Part shown: piece after piece, positions 16,511 to 25,021 of the stretch
Numbering within the stretch: position 1 is the stretch's first letter
Layout: each line of letters begins with the position of its first letter
The notes under the pieces: generated by a model
Database searches by the model: none
Told to the model about the DNA's origin: nothing
Seen by the model: the letters and a program-made list of their open reading frames with translations, nothing else
Origin: Bog-756 sp963737625
GTDB taxonomy: Bacteria > Actinomycetota > Acidimicrobiia > Acidimicrobiales > RAAP-2
DNA length: 64,000 nt
Assembly: GCA_963737625.1 (NCBI GenBank)
Contig: CAVTTK010000002.1
Coordinates: 992,001-1,056,000, forward strand
Direction: 5' to 3'
Made by a program: the position numbers and the translations under genes

Positions 16511-17320
16511 TCAGCGGTTCTTCCACACCGGCGGGCGTTTCTCGGCAAAGGCCTTGGGTCCCTCCACGGCGTCCTCACTGGAGAACACCTCGGCGGACAG
16601 CGCCGATTCGATGCGATAGGCCTCCTTCATGTCCACGGCCAAACCGGTCAGCACTGATTCTTTGGTCTTGCGGACGGCGAACGGGCCGTTGGCCGTGATC
16701 CGCCGGGCGTAGTCGAGGGCCCGTTCCATCACCCTGTTGGGCGCGCACACCTCGTTGAGCAGTCCCATCTCGTAGGCCCGTCGGGCCGGTACCTGGTCGG
16801 CGCAGAGCAGCAGTTCCATGGCGGCCGGATAGGGGATCTGACGGGGCAGCCGGACGGTCGTGCCGCCGCCGGCGAACAGGCCTCGCTTGGGCTCCATCAC
16901 GGCGAAGGTAGCCGTGTCGGCGGCCACCCGCAGGTCGCAGCCACCGAGCATCTCCATCCCTCCGGCCACGCACGTTCCGTTGATGGCGGCCACGATGGGC
17001 TTGTACAACTTCACGTTCCGCAGGACCGCCTTGGTGCCGTCGTCGAGGCGGTAGCCGTCGATCTCGGCGACCCCGGTCTCCTTCATGGTGGCCGAGAGCT
17101 TGGTGATCTGGGGGATGTAGGTCTTGAGGTCGGCGCCCACGCAGAAATCGGGACCCACGCCGGTGATGACGGCCACATAGGCGTCGTCATCCTCCCCGAA
17201 CCGCTCCCAGGCCATCCGGAGCTGCTTGAAGTGTTCCATGTCCAACGAGTTGCGGGCTTCGGGCCGGTCGATGGTGATGCGGACGATGTGGTCGTCGCCG
17301 GGCTCGTAGTGAATGGTCAT
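16511..17320 (-). CDS. Enoyl-CoA hydratase/isomerase family protein
   Basis: 269 aa from ATG 17320 (MTIHYEPGDDHIVRITIDRP). Crotonase fold with the oxyanion-hole segments FCVGADLKTYI and NGTCVAGGMEMLGGCDLRVA. At the two catalytic Glu positions of true hydratases the second region reads EPKRGLFAGGGTTVRL, so only one acidic residue is evident and a different crotonase reaction is possible. Members add water to, isomerise or cleave unsaturated or oxo acyl-CoAs. Sits between the TLP1-type thiolase gene and the SDR on the same strand. The upstream in-frame extension to 17443 is low-complexity and was excluded. Confidence 0.88.
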   Translation of the reverse strand: MTIHYEPGDDHIVRITIDRPEARNSLDMEHFKQLRMAWERFGEDDDAYVAVITGVGPDFCVGADLKTYIPQITKLSATMKETGVAEIDGYRLDDGTKAVLRNVKLYKPIVAAINGTCVAGGMEMLGGCDLRVAADTATFAVMEPKRGLFAGGGTTVRLPRQIPYPAAMELLLCADQVPARRAYEMGLLNEVCAPNRVMERALDYARRITANGPFAVRKTKESVLTGLAVDMKEAYRIESALSAEVFSSEDAVEGPKAFAEKRPPVWKNR

Positions 17321-17477
17321 GTCGGTGCTCGCAGTTCTGGTCGGTTCGGGTGTGGAGTAGTCGGTGTGGCGGTCCCGGTGCCGGAGTCGGTCTCCGTCTC
17401 GGCCCCGGTGCTCCCCGTCGTGCCTGGGCGGCGGCGACCGCATCCACGGACAGATCCGGGGGGAGAGCCACGGCGGA

Positions 17478-18899
17478 TCAGTAGTGGGCGATGGTCGCTC
17501 CCTTGTCGCCGGGGGACAGGGTGACCGTCTGGTCCACCAGGTCGAGGTCGCCGGGCGCCGGCTCGTCGAGCCGGGCGTAGGAGCGCGAGCCGTCGGGCAG
17601 GTCGCAGATCAGTGCGGTCGACTCCGGTCCCTGGCGGCTGTGGACGGTGGAGAAGGTCACCACCCGGGCGGGTCCGGTGGCCTCGCCGGTCACCGGTACG
17701 GTGGGCAGCTCCCCGCCCGGCCTGCTCGGCACGTAGGTTCCGGGCCGGGTCGACCACAGGCTGGCCGAGTGACTGGTCATGTGCATCCCGATTCCTGACA
17801 CCAGGCCGAGGGCACCGGGGTCTTCCCGGAGGGCGTCGGCCATGGCCGCCAGGGCGTGCGTGGAGTAGTTGCTACCAGGACCGCCGTGATAGGGGAGGCC
17901 CCCGGTGACGGTGAGGCTGCGACCAGCGTCCAGCCCGAGAGCGTCGGCCCCGAACGAGAGGGAGCTGGCGAAGCAGGAGTACAGGTCGAGATGGGCCACC
18001 TCACCGGCCGGGGTGGCCCGCAGGGCCGACTGCATGGCCGAAACCATGGCCGGCGACCGCCACGGCTCGGGCCGGGCCGCCATGGTGCCGGGCTCCTCGG
18101 CGTACCCGTCGCCCAGGAGGTAGACCCGCCGATCGGACGGGACACCCAGGGCATCGGCCCGTTCCTCGGTGGCCAGCAGCACGGCCGCGGCCATGTCCAC
18201 GTCCATGATGGCCGTCATCAGCTTGGTGTACGGGGTGGCCACCATTCGGTTGTCCGGTGTGACCGTGCTGATCTCCTCGGCGGTGCGGGCGATGGGGAAC
18301 CAGGCGTACTCGGGCTGGGTAGCGGCCAGCTCGCTCATCGGGGCCAGCATCCCCCCGATCTCCCGTCGCCGGTCCTCCAGGGATTGCCCGAGGTGGGCCC
18401 GTCGGGCCGTGTCCAACAGGGCGAAGGTCAGGTAGGCCTGGAAGATCCCGTTCTTGCGCTCCAGGCGGTCGATGGTGATCGGGTACGGCCGGGGCGCGTC
18501 CGGGGGATAGGACCAGGCCGGCTCGGCCAGGTGACGACGGGTGGCCAGGGCCTCACCCCCCACCACCAGGGCCAGGTCCAGCTGCCCCTGGGTCATGGCC
18601 GTGGCGGCCTCGGACGCCAGCCGCACCGGCACCGAGCCGCCCAGGCCGGAGTAGGCGGCCCGGGCCGGATCCGCTCCCAGCCGCTCGGCCAGGCGGGCGC
18701 AGGGGTCGTCGTACTCCCACGACTGGCTGAACACGACCTGGAGGCTCTGGAGACCCTTCAGGGCGTCGGGGCTGCCGGCATCGGCGGCCGCTTCACGGGC
18801 CAGCGACTCCCACATGTCGAGGGGTTCGGGTGCGGGCTCCTGACGCCAGGTCCGCCGGGCCACCCCGATGATGCACGGCGCACGCCGATCGACGGGCAC
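17478..18899 (-). CDS. Thiolase-like protein type 1 (TLP1) / acetyl-CoA acetyltransferase
   Basis: 473 aa from GTG 18899, two bases after the stop of the acyl-CoA dehydrogenase gene. It has an N-terminal and core thiolase fold (PCIIGVARRTW, SGLGGSVPVRLASEAATAM, DLYSCFASSLSFGADALGL with a conserved Cys, GGLPYHGGPGSNYSTHALA). A C-terminal OB-like extension, VVTFSTVHSRQGPESTALIC and onward, is characteristic of TLP1 proteins of mycobacteria and trypanosomatids. Their in vivo substrate is unsettled; thiolase activity is weak or unproven. Operon position behind an acyl-CoA dehydrogenase supports a role in acyl-CoA cleavage or lipid-carrier function. Confidence 0.85.
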   Translation of the reverse strand: MPVDRRAPCIIGVARRTWRQEPAPEPLDMWESLAREAAADAGSPDALKGLQSLQVVFSQSWEYDDPCARLAERLGADPARAAYSGLGGSVPVRLASEAATAMTQGQLDLALVVGGEALATRRHLAEPAWSYPPDAPRPYPITIDRLERKNGIFQAYLTFALLDTARRAHLGQSLEDRRREIGGMLAPMSELAATQPEYAWFPIARTAEEISTVTPDNRMVATPYTKLMTAIMDVDMAAAVLLATEERADALGVPSDRRVYLLGDGYAEEPGTMAARPEPWRSPAMVSAMQSALRATPAGEVAHLDLYSCFASSLSFGADALGLDAGRSLTVTGGLPYHGGPGSNYSTHALAAMADALREDPGALGLVSGIGMHMTSHSASLWSTRPGTYVPSRPGGELPTVPVTGEATGPARVVTFSTVHSRQGPESTALICDLPDGSRSYARLDEPAPGDLDLVDQTVTLSPGDKGATIAHY

Positions 18900-18900
18900 G

Positions 18901-20112
18901 TCAGCCGAGTCGGGAGTGACCGGGGAGCTTGATGGCCCGGTCGGCGATGATGTTCTTCTGCACTTCGGAGGAGCCTCCCCCGATGGTGCTGTACCGCTGG
19001 AACGAGTACAGGCGGGTCCATTTCCCCCGGTCCACGGCGTCGGGGCCTCCCTTGGCCAGCACGCCGGCCGGCCCGAGCAGGTCGACTGAGAGCGCCGCCA
19101 GGGTCTGGGCCAGGGTGGACCACATGAGCTTGGCAAAGGGGACCTCGGGCCAGTTCTTCTCTCCCTTGATGATCTTGCTCAGTGCCCGCAGGGCCAGGAG
19201 CCTGGCCAGTTCGATGTCGGTCCAGGCCCGGGCCAGGCGCTCTCGTATGGCCGGGTCGTCGAGGGCGGCCGGGTTGACGGAACGCGCCGCCGTCACCATG
19301 GCGTTGAGGTCGGCTCCGAGGAGCGAGATCTGGCCGGCGATGCCGACCCGTTCATGGCCGAGCGTGCCCATGGCCACCATCCAACCCTCGCCCTCGCCTC
19401 CCAGGCGGCTGTCCACGGGGATGGAGGCATCGTGGAAGAAGACCTCGTTGAACATCTCCTCGCCAGACATGTCCCGAATGGGCCGGGCCTCGATGCCGGG
19501 GGTGTGCATGTCGATGATGAAGGCCGTGATGCCCTCGTGCTTGGCTCCCCGTTCGATGGCCGTGGGGTCGGTGCGGAGGAGGAAGAGTCCCCAGCGGGCC
19601 AGGTGGGCGGTGGAGATCCAGATCTTCTGGCCGTTGACGACGTAGCGGTCCCCGTCCCGGATGGCCGTGGTGCGGAGGTTGGCGAGGTCGTTGCCGGCAT
19701 CGGGCTCGGAGAACCCCTGGCACCAGTGATCGGTGGCGTCCAGGATGGACGGGAGCCAGCGGGCCTTCTGCTCGTCGGTGCCCCAGGCAATGATCATCGG
19801 TCCGATCTGCCACAGACCGTTGGGGTTGAACAGGCCAGGGGTGCGGTACTCGGCGTTGACCTCGGAGTAGATGATCCGCTGCATGGCGCTGGCGTTGCGA
19901 CCGCCATACTCCTCGGGCCAGTGCACGGCGGCCCAGCGGCCCTCGTTCAGGACCCGCTGCCAGGCGGCTCGCCGGTGTGCCGACTTCTCGCCCGTGATGG
20001 AGGCGTCGTCGACCAGCTCCTCACTGGCCAGGAACGGCGGCAGGTGCTCGTCGAGCCAGGCGCGCAGCTCGTCTCGGAACGCTTCATCTTCAGGAGCCAG
20101 TGCGAAGTCCAC
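18901..20112 (-). CDS. Acyl-CoA dehydrogenase, alpha-type half
   Basis: 403 aa from GTG 20112 (VDFALAPEDEAFRDELRAWL); the longer in-frame extension to 20247 is not conserved-looking. It carries CQGFSEPDAGNDLANL (about 154-169), WISTAHLARWG and the C-terminal FQRYSTIGGGSSEVQKNII motif. It lacks the RxQFGxxIxxFQ segment, so it resembles the alpha member of heteromeric steroid-type dehydrogenases. The beta-type partner is divergent at 20322. A -10-like TAGCCT sits 8 nt before the GTG. It is the first gene of the minus-strand operon with TLP1, enoyl-CoA hydratase and SDR. Confidence 0.9.
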   Translation of the reverse strand: MDFALAPEDEAFRDELRAWLDEHLPPFLASEELVDDASITGEKSAHRRAAWQRVLNEGRWAAVHWPEEYGGRNASAMQRIIYSEVNAEYRTPGLFNPNGLWQIGPMIIAWGTDEQKARWLPSILDATDHWCQGFSEPDAGNDLANLRTTAIRDGDRYVVNGQKIWISTAHLARWGLFLLRTDPTAIERGAKHEGITAFIIDMHTPGIEARPIRDMSGEEMFNEVFFHDASIPVDSRLGGEGEGWMVAMGTLGHERVGIAGQISLLGADLNAMVTAARSVNPAALDDPAIRERLARAWTDIELARLLALRALSKIIKGEKNWPEVPFAKLMWSTLAQTLAALSVDLLGPAGVLAKGGPDAVDRGKWTRLYSFQRYSTIGGGSSEVQKNIIADRAIKLPGHSRLG

Positions 20113-20120
20113 AGTGCTGC

Positions 20121-20126
20121 AGGCTA
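20121..20126 (-). promoter_or_regulatory. Putative -10 element TAGCCT, leaderless start
   Basis: Minus-strand TAGCCT is followed by 8 nt and GTG 20112. It shares a 209-bp intergenic region with the divergent dehydrogenase gene. Confidence 0.4.
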
Positions 20127-20278
20127 GCCGCAGGCAACGCTGCGGTGCCTCTCCGCAGGCCGACAGCGGGCTTCTCCGGGCCGGCCCAGTGGGCTTCTCC
20201 GGCGGGGCGACGGGAACTGGGGACCCACCGGCGGCCGGGAGGGGCATCGCGGACTGTCTCCTGGCGTGGGCGGATGTC

Positions 20279-20284
20279 TACACT
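20279..20284 (+). promoter_or_regulatory. Putative -10 element TACACT for the beta-type dehydrogenase gene
   Basis: TACACT lies 37 nt before GTG 20322 in the divergent intergenic region. The leader has only a weak GGGGG run as ribosome-binding site. Confidence 0.3.
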
Positions 20285-20321
20285 GTCGCCAACAGCAGCG
20301 ACATCACTCCGGGGGTGGACA

Positions 20322-21401
20322 GTGGATTTCACGTTCGATGCCGAGCAACTGGCCTTGCAGGACGTTGCCCGACGGGCCATGGGTGAGGTCGACGGCGACA
20401 CCCTCCGACAGCTGGCCGACGACCCGGTGGGGATTACGCCCGAGCTCTGGGACCGACTGCTGACCATGGGCTGGACTGGGATGCTCATCCCCGGCGACGG
20501 TGGCGGACTGCTGGAGATGTGCATCATCCTCGAGCAGATGGGCCGGGTCCCGCTGCCGGGGCCGTTCTTCTCCTCGTCCGTGATGGCCACGCTGGCGGCG
20601 CGGGTGCTGGGGGCCGACGACCTGTTGTCCGGGCTGTCCTCGGGGCTCACCCGGGGCACGGTGGCTCTGCACGAGCAGGGTTACGGGCACCCGCTGGGCA
20701 CGGTCCGGACCCGGGCCCGACGCAAGGGCGCCGGGTGGGTGGTGACCGGGGCCAAGCCACTGGTGCTCGACGGGCACACCGCCGACTGGGCCATCGTGGT
20801 GGCCCTGGCCGAGGAGGGCATCCGGTCGTTCCTGCTCCCGGCACCGAAGGCCGAGGCGGTCCCCGGGCTCGACCCCACCCGCAAGCTGGCGCGTCTGGTC
20901 CTCGACGAAGAGCCTGTGGAGCCGCTCGGGCCGGTGGGCGACCAGGCCCCGCTGTGGCGCGGGGTGCTCGATGACGTGTCGGTGGGCCTGGCCGCCGAGT
21001 TGATCGGGGTGGCCGACCGGGCCCTGGCCGAGGCCGTGGAGTATGCCAAGGTCCGGGTGGTCTTCGACCGACCCATCGCCGAGTTCCAGTCGGTCAAGCA
21101 CCGGATCGTGGACATGTACCAGTCCCTCGAGTTGGCCCGGGCCGGGGTGCACTTCGCCGCCTGGGCCTCCGACACCGACTCGCCCGAGCGATCCCGGGCC
21201 GCGGCCATGGCGTCGGCCTACGCCTCGGAGGCAGCCGTCAAGGTGACCGGTGACAACATCCAGGTCCACGGGGGAGTGGGCTTCACCTGGTCCAACGACG
21301 CCCACTTCCTGTTCAAGCGGGCCAAGCAGAACGAGGTGTTGGCCGGAGGCACCGGACACCAGTGGAGCCGACTGTCCGACATGCTCGTCGACCACGTCTG
21401 A
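20322..21401 (+). CDS. Acyl-CoA dehydrogenase, beta-type half
   Basis: 359 aa from GTG 20322 (VDFTFDAEQLALQDVARRAM). The middle domain is degenerate without SEPxAGSD. The C-terminal domain has VRVVFDRPIAEFQSVKHRIVD in the FAD-binding RxQFG position; the Gln is Val here and the Arg is retained one helix turn earlier. It also has NIQVHGGVGFTWSNDAHF. Paired head-to-head with the alpha-type gene ending at 18901, mirroring the 1-802/903-2042 arrangement. Together they should form a heteromeric FAD enzyme. Followed 27 bp later by an LLM oxidoreductase on the same strand. Confidence 0.87.
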   Translation: MDFTFDAEQLALQDVARRAMGEVDGDTLRQLADDPVGITPELWDRLLTMGWTGMLIPGDGGGLLEMCIILEQMGRVPLPGPFFSSSVMATLAARVLGADDLLSGLSSGLTRGTVALHEQGYGHPLGTVRTRARRKGAGWVVTGAKPLVLDGHTADWAIVVALAEEGIRSFLLPAPKAEAVPGLDPTRKLARLVLDEEPVEPLGPVGDQAPLWRGVLDDVSVGLAAELIGVADRALAEAVEYAKVRVVFDRPIAEFQSVKHRIVDMYQSLELARAGVHFAAWASDTDSPERSRAAAMASAYASEAAVKVTGDNIQVHGGVGFTWSNDAHFLFKRAKQNEVLAGGTGHQWSRLSDMLVDHV

Positions 21402-21428
21402 CCGGTCCCGGCAGGTCGGGGGGTCGCC

Positions 21429-22304
21429 GTGGAGTTCCATCTCTTCCTCCCGCAGATGCGCCTTGCGCCCGAAGCACTCCGGAGGCGGGCCGAGTTCGCT
21501 GAGGCCGCCGGCTTCACCGGACTCGCCGTGATGGACCACCTGTTCCCTCCGGGGGCGACCGACCAGCCCATGTATGAGGCTCTGACCACCGTGACCTGGT
21601 TGGCCGCCGTGACCGATCGGCTCCGACTGGGCCACCTGGTGCTGTGCGACTCCTTCCGCCACCCGGCCGTGCTGGCCCGCCAGGCCGTCACCCTCGACCA
21701 TCTGTCCGGCGGACGGTTCGAGCTGGGCATCGGGTCGGGGTCGACGCCCGGTGAGCTGGCCACCTTCGGCTTCCCCGCCACCACGGGAGCCCAACGGGTG
21801 GAGCGCCTGGCCGAGACGCTGGCCCTGCTGCGGGGATTCTGGTCGGGCGAACCCGTCCACCACCAGGGGGCCAACTTCTCGGTCGACGGAGCCCGGCAGC
21901 TGCCCACGCCCCTCGACCACCTGCCCATCGTGATCGGAGGCACCGGTCCGAAGACCATGCATCTGGTGGCCGAGTACGCCGACTGGTGGAACGTGCCCAT
22001 GCACCAGACCGACCGCCTGGCGTCGGCCCGGGCCGCCGCCGGAGGCGCCCGCGTCTCGGTGCAGCTGCTCATTACCCTGGTCACCGACGAGCGTCAGAGG
22101 GTCGACGTGGTGGCCCTGGCCCAACGTCGGTTCGGCGGCATGGCCGCCGAGGGTCATCTGGTGGGGAGCCCGGCCGAGCTGCTGCCCCGTCTACGGGCGT
22201 TGGAGGACCGGGGAGTGGAGCGGATCTACACCTGGTTCACCGACTTCGCCGCGCCCGACACGCTGGCGGTCTTCGGCTCGGAGGTCATTGCCGCCTGGGG
22301 TTAG
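21429..22304 (+). CDS. LLM class flavin-dependent oxidoreductase
   Basis: 291 aa from GTG 21429. TIM-barrel luciferase-like fold with VMDHLFPPG, RLRLGHLVLCDSFRHPAVLARQ (split here by family spacing), LDHLSGGRFELGIGSGS and IVIGGTGPKTMHLVAEYADWWN. The last two are the usual cofactor-phosphate and substrate-pocket segments. Mycobacterial relatives use coenzyme F420; others use FMN. No F420 biosynthesis genes are in the window. It probably shares a transcript with the beta-type dehydrogenase upstream and ends before a strong inverted repeat. Reaction unknown; hydride transfer to a ketone or unsaturated CoA intermediate is plausible. Confidence 0.86.
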   Translation: MEFHLFLPQMRLAPEALRRRAEFAEAAGFTGLAVMDHLFPPGATDQPMYEALTTVTWLAAVTDRLRLGHLVLCDSFRHPAVLARQAVTLDHLSGGRFELGIGSGSTPGELATFGFPATTGAQRVERLAETLALLRGFWSGEPVHHQGANFSVDGARQLPTPLDHLPIVIGGTGPKTMHLVAEYADWWNVPMHQTDRLASARAAAGGARVSVQLLITLVTDERQRVDVVALAQRRFGGMAAEGHLVGSPAELLPRLRALEDRGVERIYTWFTDFAAPDTLAVFGSEVIAAWG

Positions 22305-22329
22305 GACGGGTGCGGGCGGGCCGTGGCGG

Positions 22330-22347
22330 CCGCCCAGAACTGGGCGG
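22330..22347. terminator. Bidirectional hairpin between convergent genes
   Basis: CCGCCCAG-AA-CTGGGCGG is a perfect 8-bp inverted repeat in the 73-bp gap between the convergent LLM and TetR genes. It lacks a T tract. Confidence 0.5.
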
Positions 22348-22377
22348 GGCGCTCGGCTCCTGCGGGCCCACCCGCGG

Positions 22378-22995
22378 TCACTCGGGCTCCCGGGCCTGCA
22401 GGAGACCGGCGACCTCATCGGCTCGGGCCCGGAAGAAGTCGGACGGGTCGGCCTCGTCGAGTACCCCGGCGACGTACTCGAAGAAGACGCCCACCAGCAG
22501 GCTCCTCAGCATGCGGGCGAGGGCGGCCTGCTCGCCTGGGGTCCCTCGGGTGGGCTCCTGCTCACTGAGCCAGTGCTCGAGTGAGGCCTGGGTGGCGGCG
22601 AAGAGGTCGTTCCCCACGGCATAGGCGGTGTCGTCGCCCCGCATCACCTCGCCCATCATCAGGCGGATGAACTCCTCGACCTCCAGCATCGACTGGAGGA
22701 TGTCGTTGAGCAGATCGGCCAAACCGGCGGCCGGGTCGCGGGAGAGCGACGGCTGGGAGGCGTTCAGGTCATCGACGAACCCCCGCTCCTCCAGGACCGC
22801 CACCAGCAGGTCGCGCTTGGAGGGGAAGTAGTGGTAGAGCGAGGCCACGTTGAGCCCGGTGGCCGCGGCGAGGTTGCGCATGCTGGTGCCGTCCACTCCC
22901 TGGGTGGCCATGAGGGACAGCGCGGTGGAGAGGATGTGCTGACGCTGGTTGGACCCCTCGGGTCGGGCGGACGGGCCTCGATCGGGAGTAGGCAT
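22378..22995 (-). CDS. TetR/AcrR family transcriptional regulator
   Basis: 205 aa from ATG 22995. N-terminal helix-turn-helix at about 18-62 (RQHILSTALSLMATQG, then TSMRNLAAATGLNVASLYHY and FPSKRDLLVAVL), the canonical TetR layout. The C-terminal all-helical domain would bind a ligand, possibly an acyl-CoA or steroid-like compound, given the neighbourhood. Divergent from a cytochrome P450 gene; the inverted repeat CAAACG-AA-CGTTTG at 23063-23076 is the likely operator. A -10-like CACAAT 6 nt before the ATG implies a leaderless transcript. Confidence 0.9.
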   Translation of the reverse strand: MPTPDRGPSARPEGSNQRQHILSTALSLMATQGVDGTSMRNLAAATGLNVASLYHYFPSKRDLLVAVLEERGFVDDLNASQPSLSRDPAAGLADLLNDILQSMLEVEEFIRLMMGEVMRGDDTAYAVGNDLFAATQASLEHWLSEQEPTRGTPGEQAALARMLRSLLVGVFFEYVAGVLDEADPSDFFRARADEVAGLLQAREPE

Positions 22996-23001
22996 CCACC
23001 C

Positions 23002-23007
23002 ATTGTG
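23002..23007 (-). promoter_or_regulatory. Putative -10 element CACAAT, leaderless start of TetR gene
   Basis: Minus-strand CACAAT is followed by GGGTGG and ATG 22995. Confidence 0.35.
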
Positions 23008-23062
23008 GACCCTGGTCGACCTCCTCCGACCGGACGGGGGGGAGCGTCGCCCGTCGTGCTAC

Positions 23063-23076
23063 CAAACGAACGTTTG
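23063..23076. promoter_or_regulatory. Candidate TetR operator CAAACG-AA-CGTTTG
   Basis: A perfect 6-bp inverted repeat with a 2-bp centre lies in the TetR-P450 divergent region. It is immediately upstream of TAGGGT (23080-23085), a plausible -10 for the P450 gene, so a bound dimer would occlude RNA polymerase. It is the only such palindrome in the gap. Confidence 0.6.
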
Positions 23077-23121
23077 ATGTAGGGTGAGGGGAACGGCCAC
23101 CGGGCCGCAAAGGGGTGGTCG

Positions 23122-24378
23122 ATGGCACTGGAAACCGACAATGTGGTGGACGAGCTGGTCGCCCCGGTCCCGTTCGACCCGTTCGAGCTGGAGGACACGG
23201 TCTCGGGAAACATCCGCGACCCGTATCCCCGCATGGCGGAGCTTCGACGCCAGTCGCCCGTCCACGTCGGCCCCGTCGACCTCGGAGACGGCGCCAACGA
23301 GGTGGACCCGTCCAAGCCCCAACCGGTCACGGTCTTCGGCTTCGATGAGTCGGTGCAGGTCCTTCGGGACAACGAGACGTTCTCCTCCACGGTGTACGAG
23401 GGGATCATGGGTGCGGTCATGGGCCGGACCATCCTGCAGATGGATGAGCCCGAGCATCGCCTGCACCGTGCCTTGGTGTCGCCGACGTTCCGCTCCAAGG
23501 TGCTCGAGCAGTGGGAGGGGGACCTGGTCCAGCGGGTGGTGAACGAGCTCATCGACGGCTTCGCCGACCGGGGCACGGCCGACCTAGTCCAGGAGCTGAC
23601 CTTCAACTTCCCCGTCCAGGTCATCGCCCGCATCCTCGGGCTTCCCCGCTCGGACTTCCCCAGCTTCCAGCGGTGGGCCATCGGGATCACCAGCGTGGCC
23701 TCCAACTGGGAGCGGGGCATGGCGGCGTCCGAGGCCCTCCGGGACTACTTCTCCGGCGTGTTGGAGGAACGGCGCCGGCAACCGGCCGACGACCTGATCA
23801 GCGAGCTGGTGGTGGCCGAGGTGGACGGTCGCACACTGGAAGACGAGGAGATCTACTCCTTCCTCCGGCTGCTCCTGCCGGCGGGTGTGGAGACCACCTA
23901 CCGGGCGTCGGGAAACATGCTCTACGGCCTGCTCACCAATCCGGATCAGCTGGAGCGGGTGCGTCACGACCGGGCTCTCATCCCCGACGCCTTCGAGGAG
24001 ACCATCCGCTGGGAGCCCCCGGTCACGGTGATCCTCCGACGGGCCACGCGCGACACCGAGGTGGGCGGGGTGCCGGTCGAGGAGGGTGCCGATGTCGCCC
24101 TGCTGCTGGGCTCGGCCAACCGCGACGAACGCAAGTATGAGCACCCGGATGCGTTCGACGTGTTCCGGGCCTCCCGCCAGAGCGTGGGCTTCGGTTTCGG
24201 CGTGCACGTCTGCCTCGGCATGCACCTGGCCCGCATGGAGACCCGGGTCGCCGTCAACACGCTCTTCGACCGGCTCCCCGACATGCGCCTGGCCCCGGAG
24301 CCCGGGCAGGACCTCCATATCAAGGGCATGGCCTTCCGCTCGCCCATCGCCCTGCCGGTGACGTTCACCGCATCCTGA
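23122..24378 (+). CDS. Cytochrome P450
   Basis: 418 aa from ATG 23122. Soluble bacterial class I P450. The I-helix motif is LLPAGVETTYRASG (acid-alcohol pair Glu-Thr), the K-helix EETIRW supplies ExxR, and the haem ligand is Cys364 in FGFGVHVCLGMHLA. Length is typical. It needs ferredoxin and ferredoxin reductase, neither of which is adjacent. Actinobacterial relatives hydroxylate steroids, terpenoids or fatty acids; the surrounding CoA enzymes suggest an initiating oxidation step. Regulation by the divergent TetR through the 23063 palindrome is likely. Confidence 0.93.
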   Translation: MALETDNVVDELVAPVPFDPFELEDTVSGNIRDPYPRMAELRRQSPVHVGPVDLGDGANEVDPSKPQPVTVFGFDESVQVLRDNETFSSTVYEGIMGAVMGRTILQMDEPEHRLHRALVSPTFRSKVLEQWEGDLVQRVVNELIDGFADRGTADLVQELTFNFPVQVIARILGLPRSDFPSFQRWAIGITSVASNWERGMAASEALRDYFSGVLEERRRQPADDLISELVVAEVDGRTLEDEEIYSFLRLLLPAGVETTYRASGNMLYGLLTNPDQLERVRHDRALIPDAFEETIRWEPPVTVILRRATRDTEVGGVPVEEGADVALLLGSANRDERKYEHPDAFDVFRASRQSVGFGFGVHVCLGMHLARMETRVAVNTLFDRLPDMRLAPEPGQDLHIKGMAFRSPIALPVTFTAS

Positions 24379-24445
24379 ACCGTCCGGCGTCTGAGCCCGC
24401 CTGTGTCGGAGATGTGGTGGGATCGTGGCTGTCGGCGGCCCTTGT

Positions 24446-24451
24446 TATGGT
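24446..24451 (+). promoter_or_regulatory. Putative -10 element TATGGT, leaderless start
   Basis: TATGGT is followed by GACCCG and ATG 24458. This spacing is also why 24458 is preferred over upstream in-frame codons. Confidence 0.45.
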
Positions 24452-24457
24452 GACCCG

Positions 24458-25021
24458 ATGCCCGTCTGGTTGACCGTCGATGAGTTCACCATCCTGTCGG
24501 CGGCCTGTGATCGCCTGATCCCGCCGTCGGACGCCGGGCCCGGCGCCACGGACGCCGGCGTGCCCGACTACATCGACGGCCTCCTCGGTGCGTTCACCTT
24601 CGATCCACCGAGGATCTGGGCCGGAGGGCCGACCTCGGGCCGCTTCGGCGGGGAGGCCGCCTTCGGCCGGTTCCACCGCTTGACCGCCCTGGACGAGTTG
24701 GCCTGGCGTATGCGGATCGAGGGATCCTGCGGACTGCCTGAGCGTGAATTCAACGGCCCGGTGGTGGGACTCCAACAGCGCTACCGGGAAGGCCTCTCGG
24801 CCCTCGGCGCCGACTTTGCCGGACTGGACCACAGCGAACAGGTGGCGCGGCTGCGGTCCCTACCCGAGTTCACCGACCTGCTCTACGGCCACAGCTGCGA
24901 GGGGATGTATGGCGCCCCCGAGTACGGGGGCAACCGCGACCTGGCCGGGTGGAGGGCCATCGACTTCGATGGCGACGTGCAACCCCGAGGCTGGACCGAC
25001 GAGGAGGTCTCCAACCCATGA
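24458..25021 (+). CDS. Gluconate 2-dehydrogenase subunit 3 family protein
   Basis: 187 aa from ATG 24458. It matches the small gamma subunit of GMC-type membrane dehydrogenases (LTVDEFTILSAACDRLIPPSD, PDYIDGLLGAF, FRHLTALDELAW-like FHRLTALDELAWRM). It stabilises or exports the catalytic subunit; in characterised gluconate and glucose dehydrogenases the gamma subunit carries a Tat signal. None is present here, which suggests a cytoplasmic complex. ATGA overlap with the GMC oxidoreductase gene supports an obligate pair. No cytochrome c subunit gene follows. Confidence 0.82.
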   Translation: MPVWLTVDEFTILSAACDRLIPPSDAGPGATDAGVPDYIDGLLGAFTFDPPRIWAGGPTSGRFGGEAAFGRFHRLTALDELAWRMRIEGSCGLPEREFNGPVVGLQQRYREGLSALGADFAGLDHSEQVARLRSLPEFTDLLYGHSCEGMYGAPEYGGNRDLAGWRAIDFDGDVQPRGWTDEEVSNP

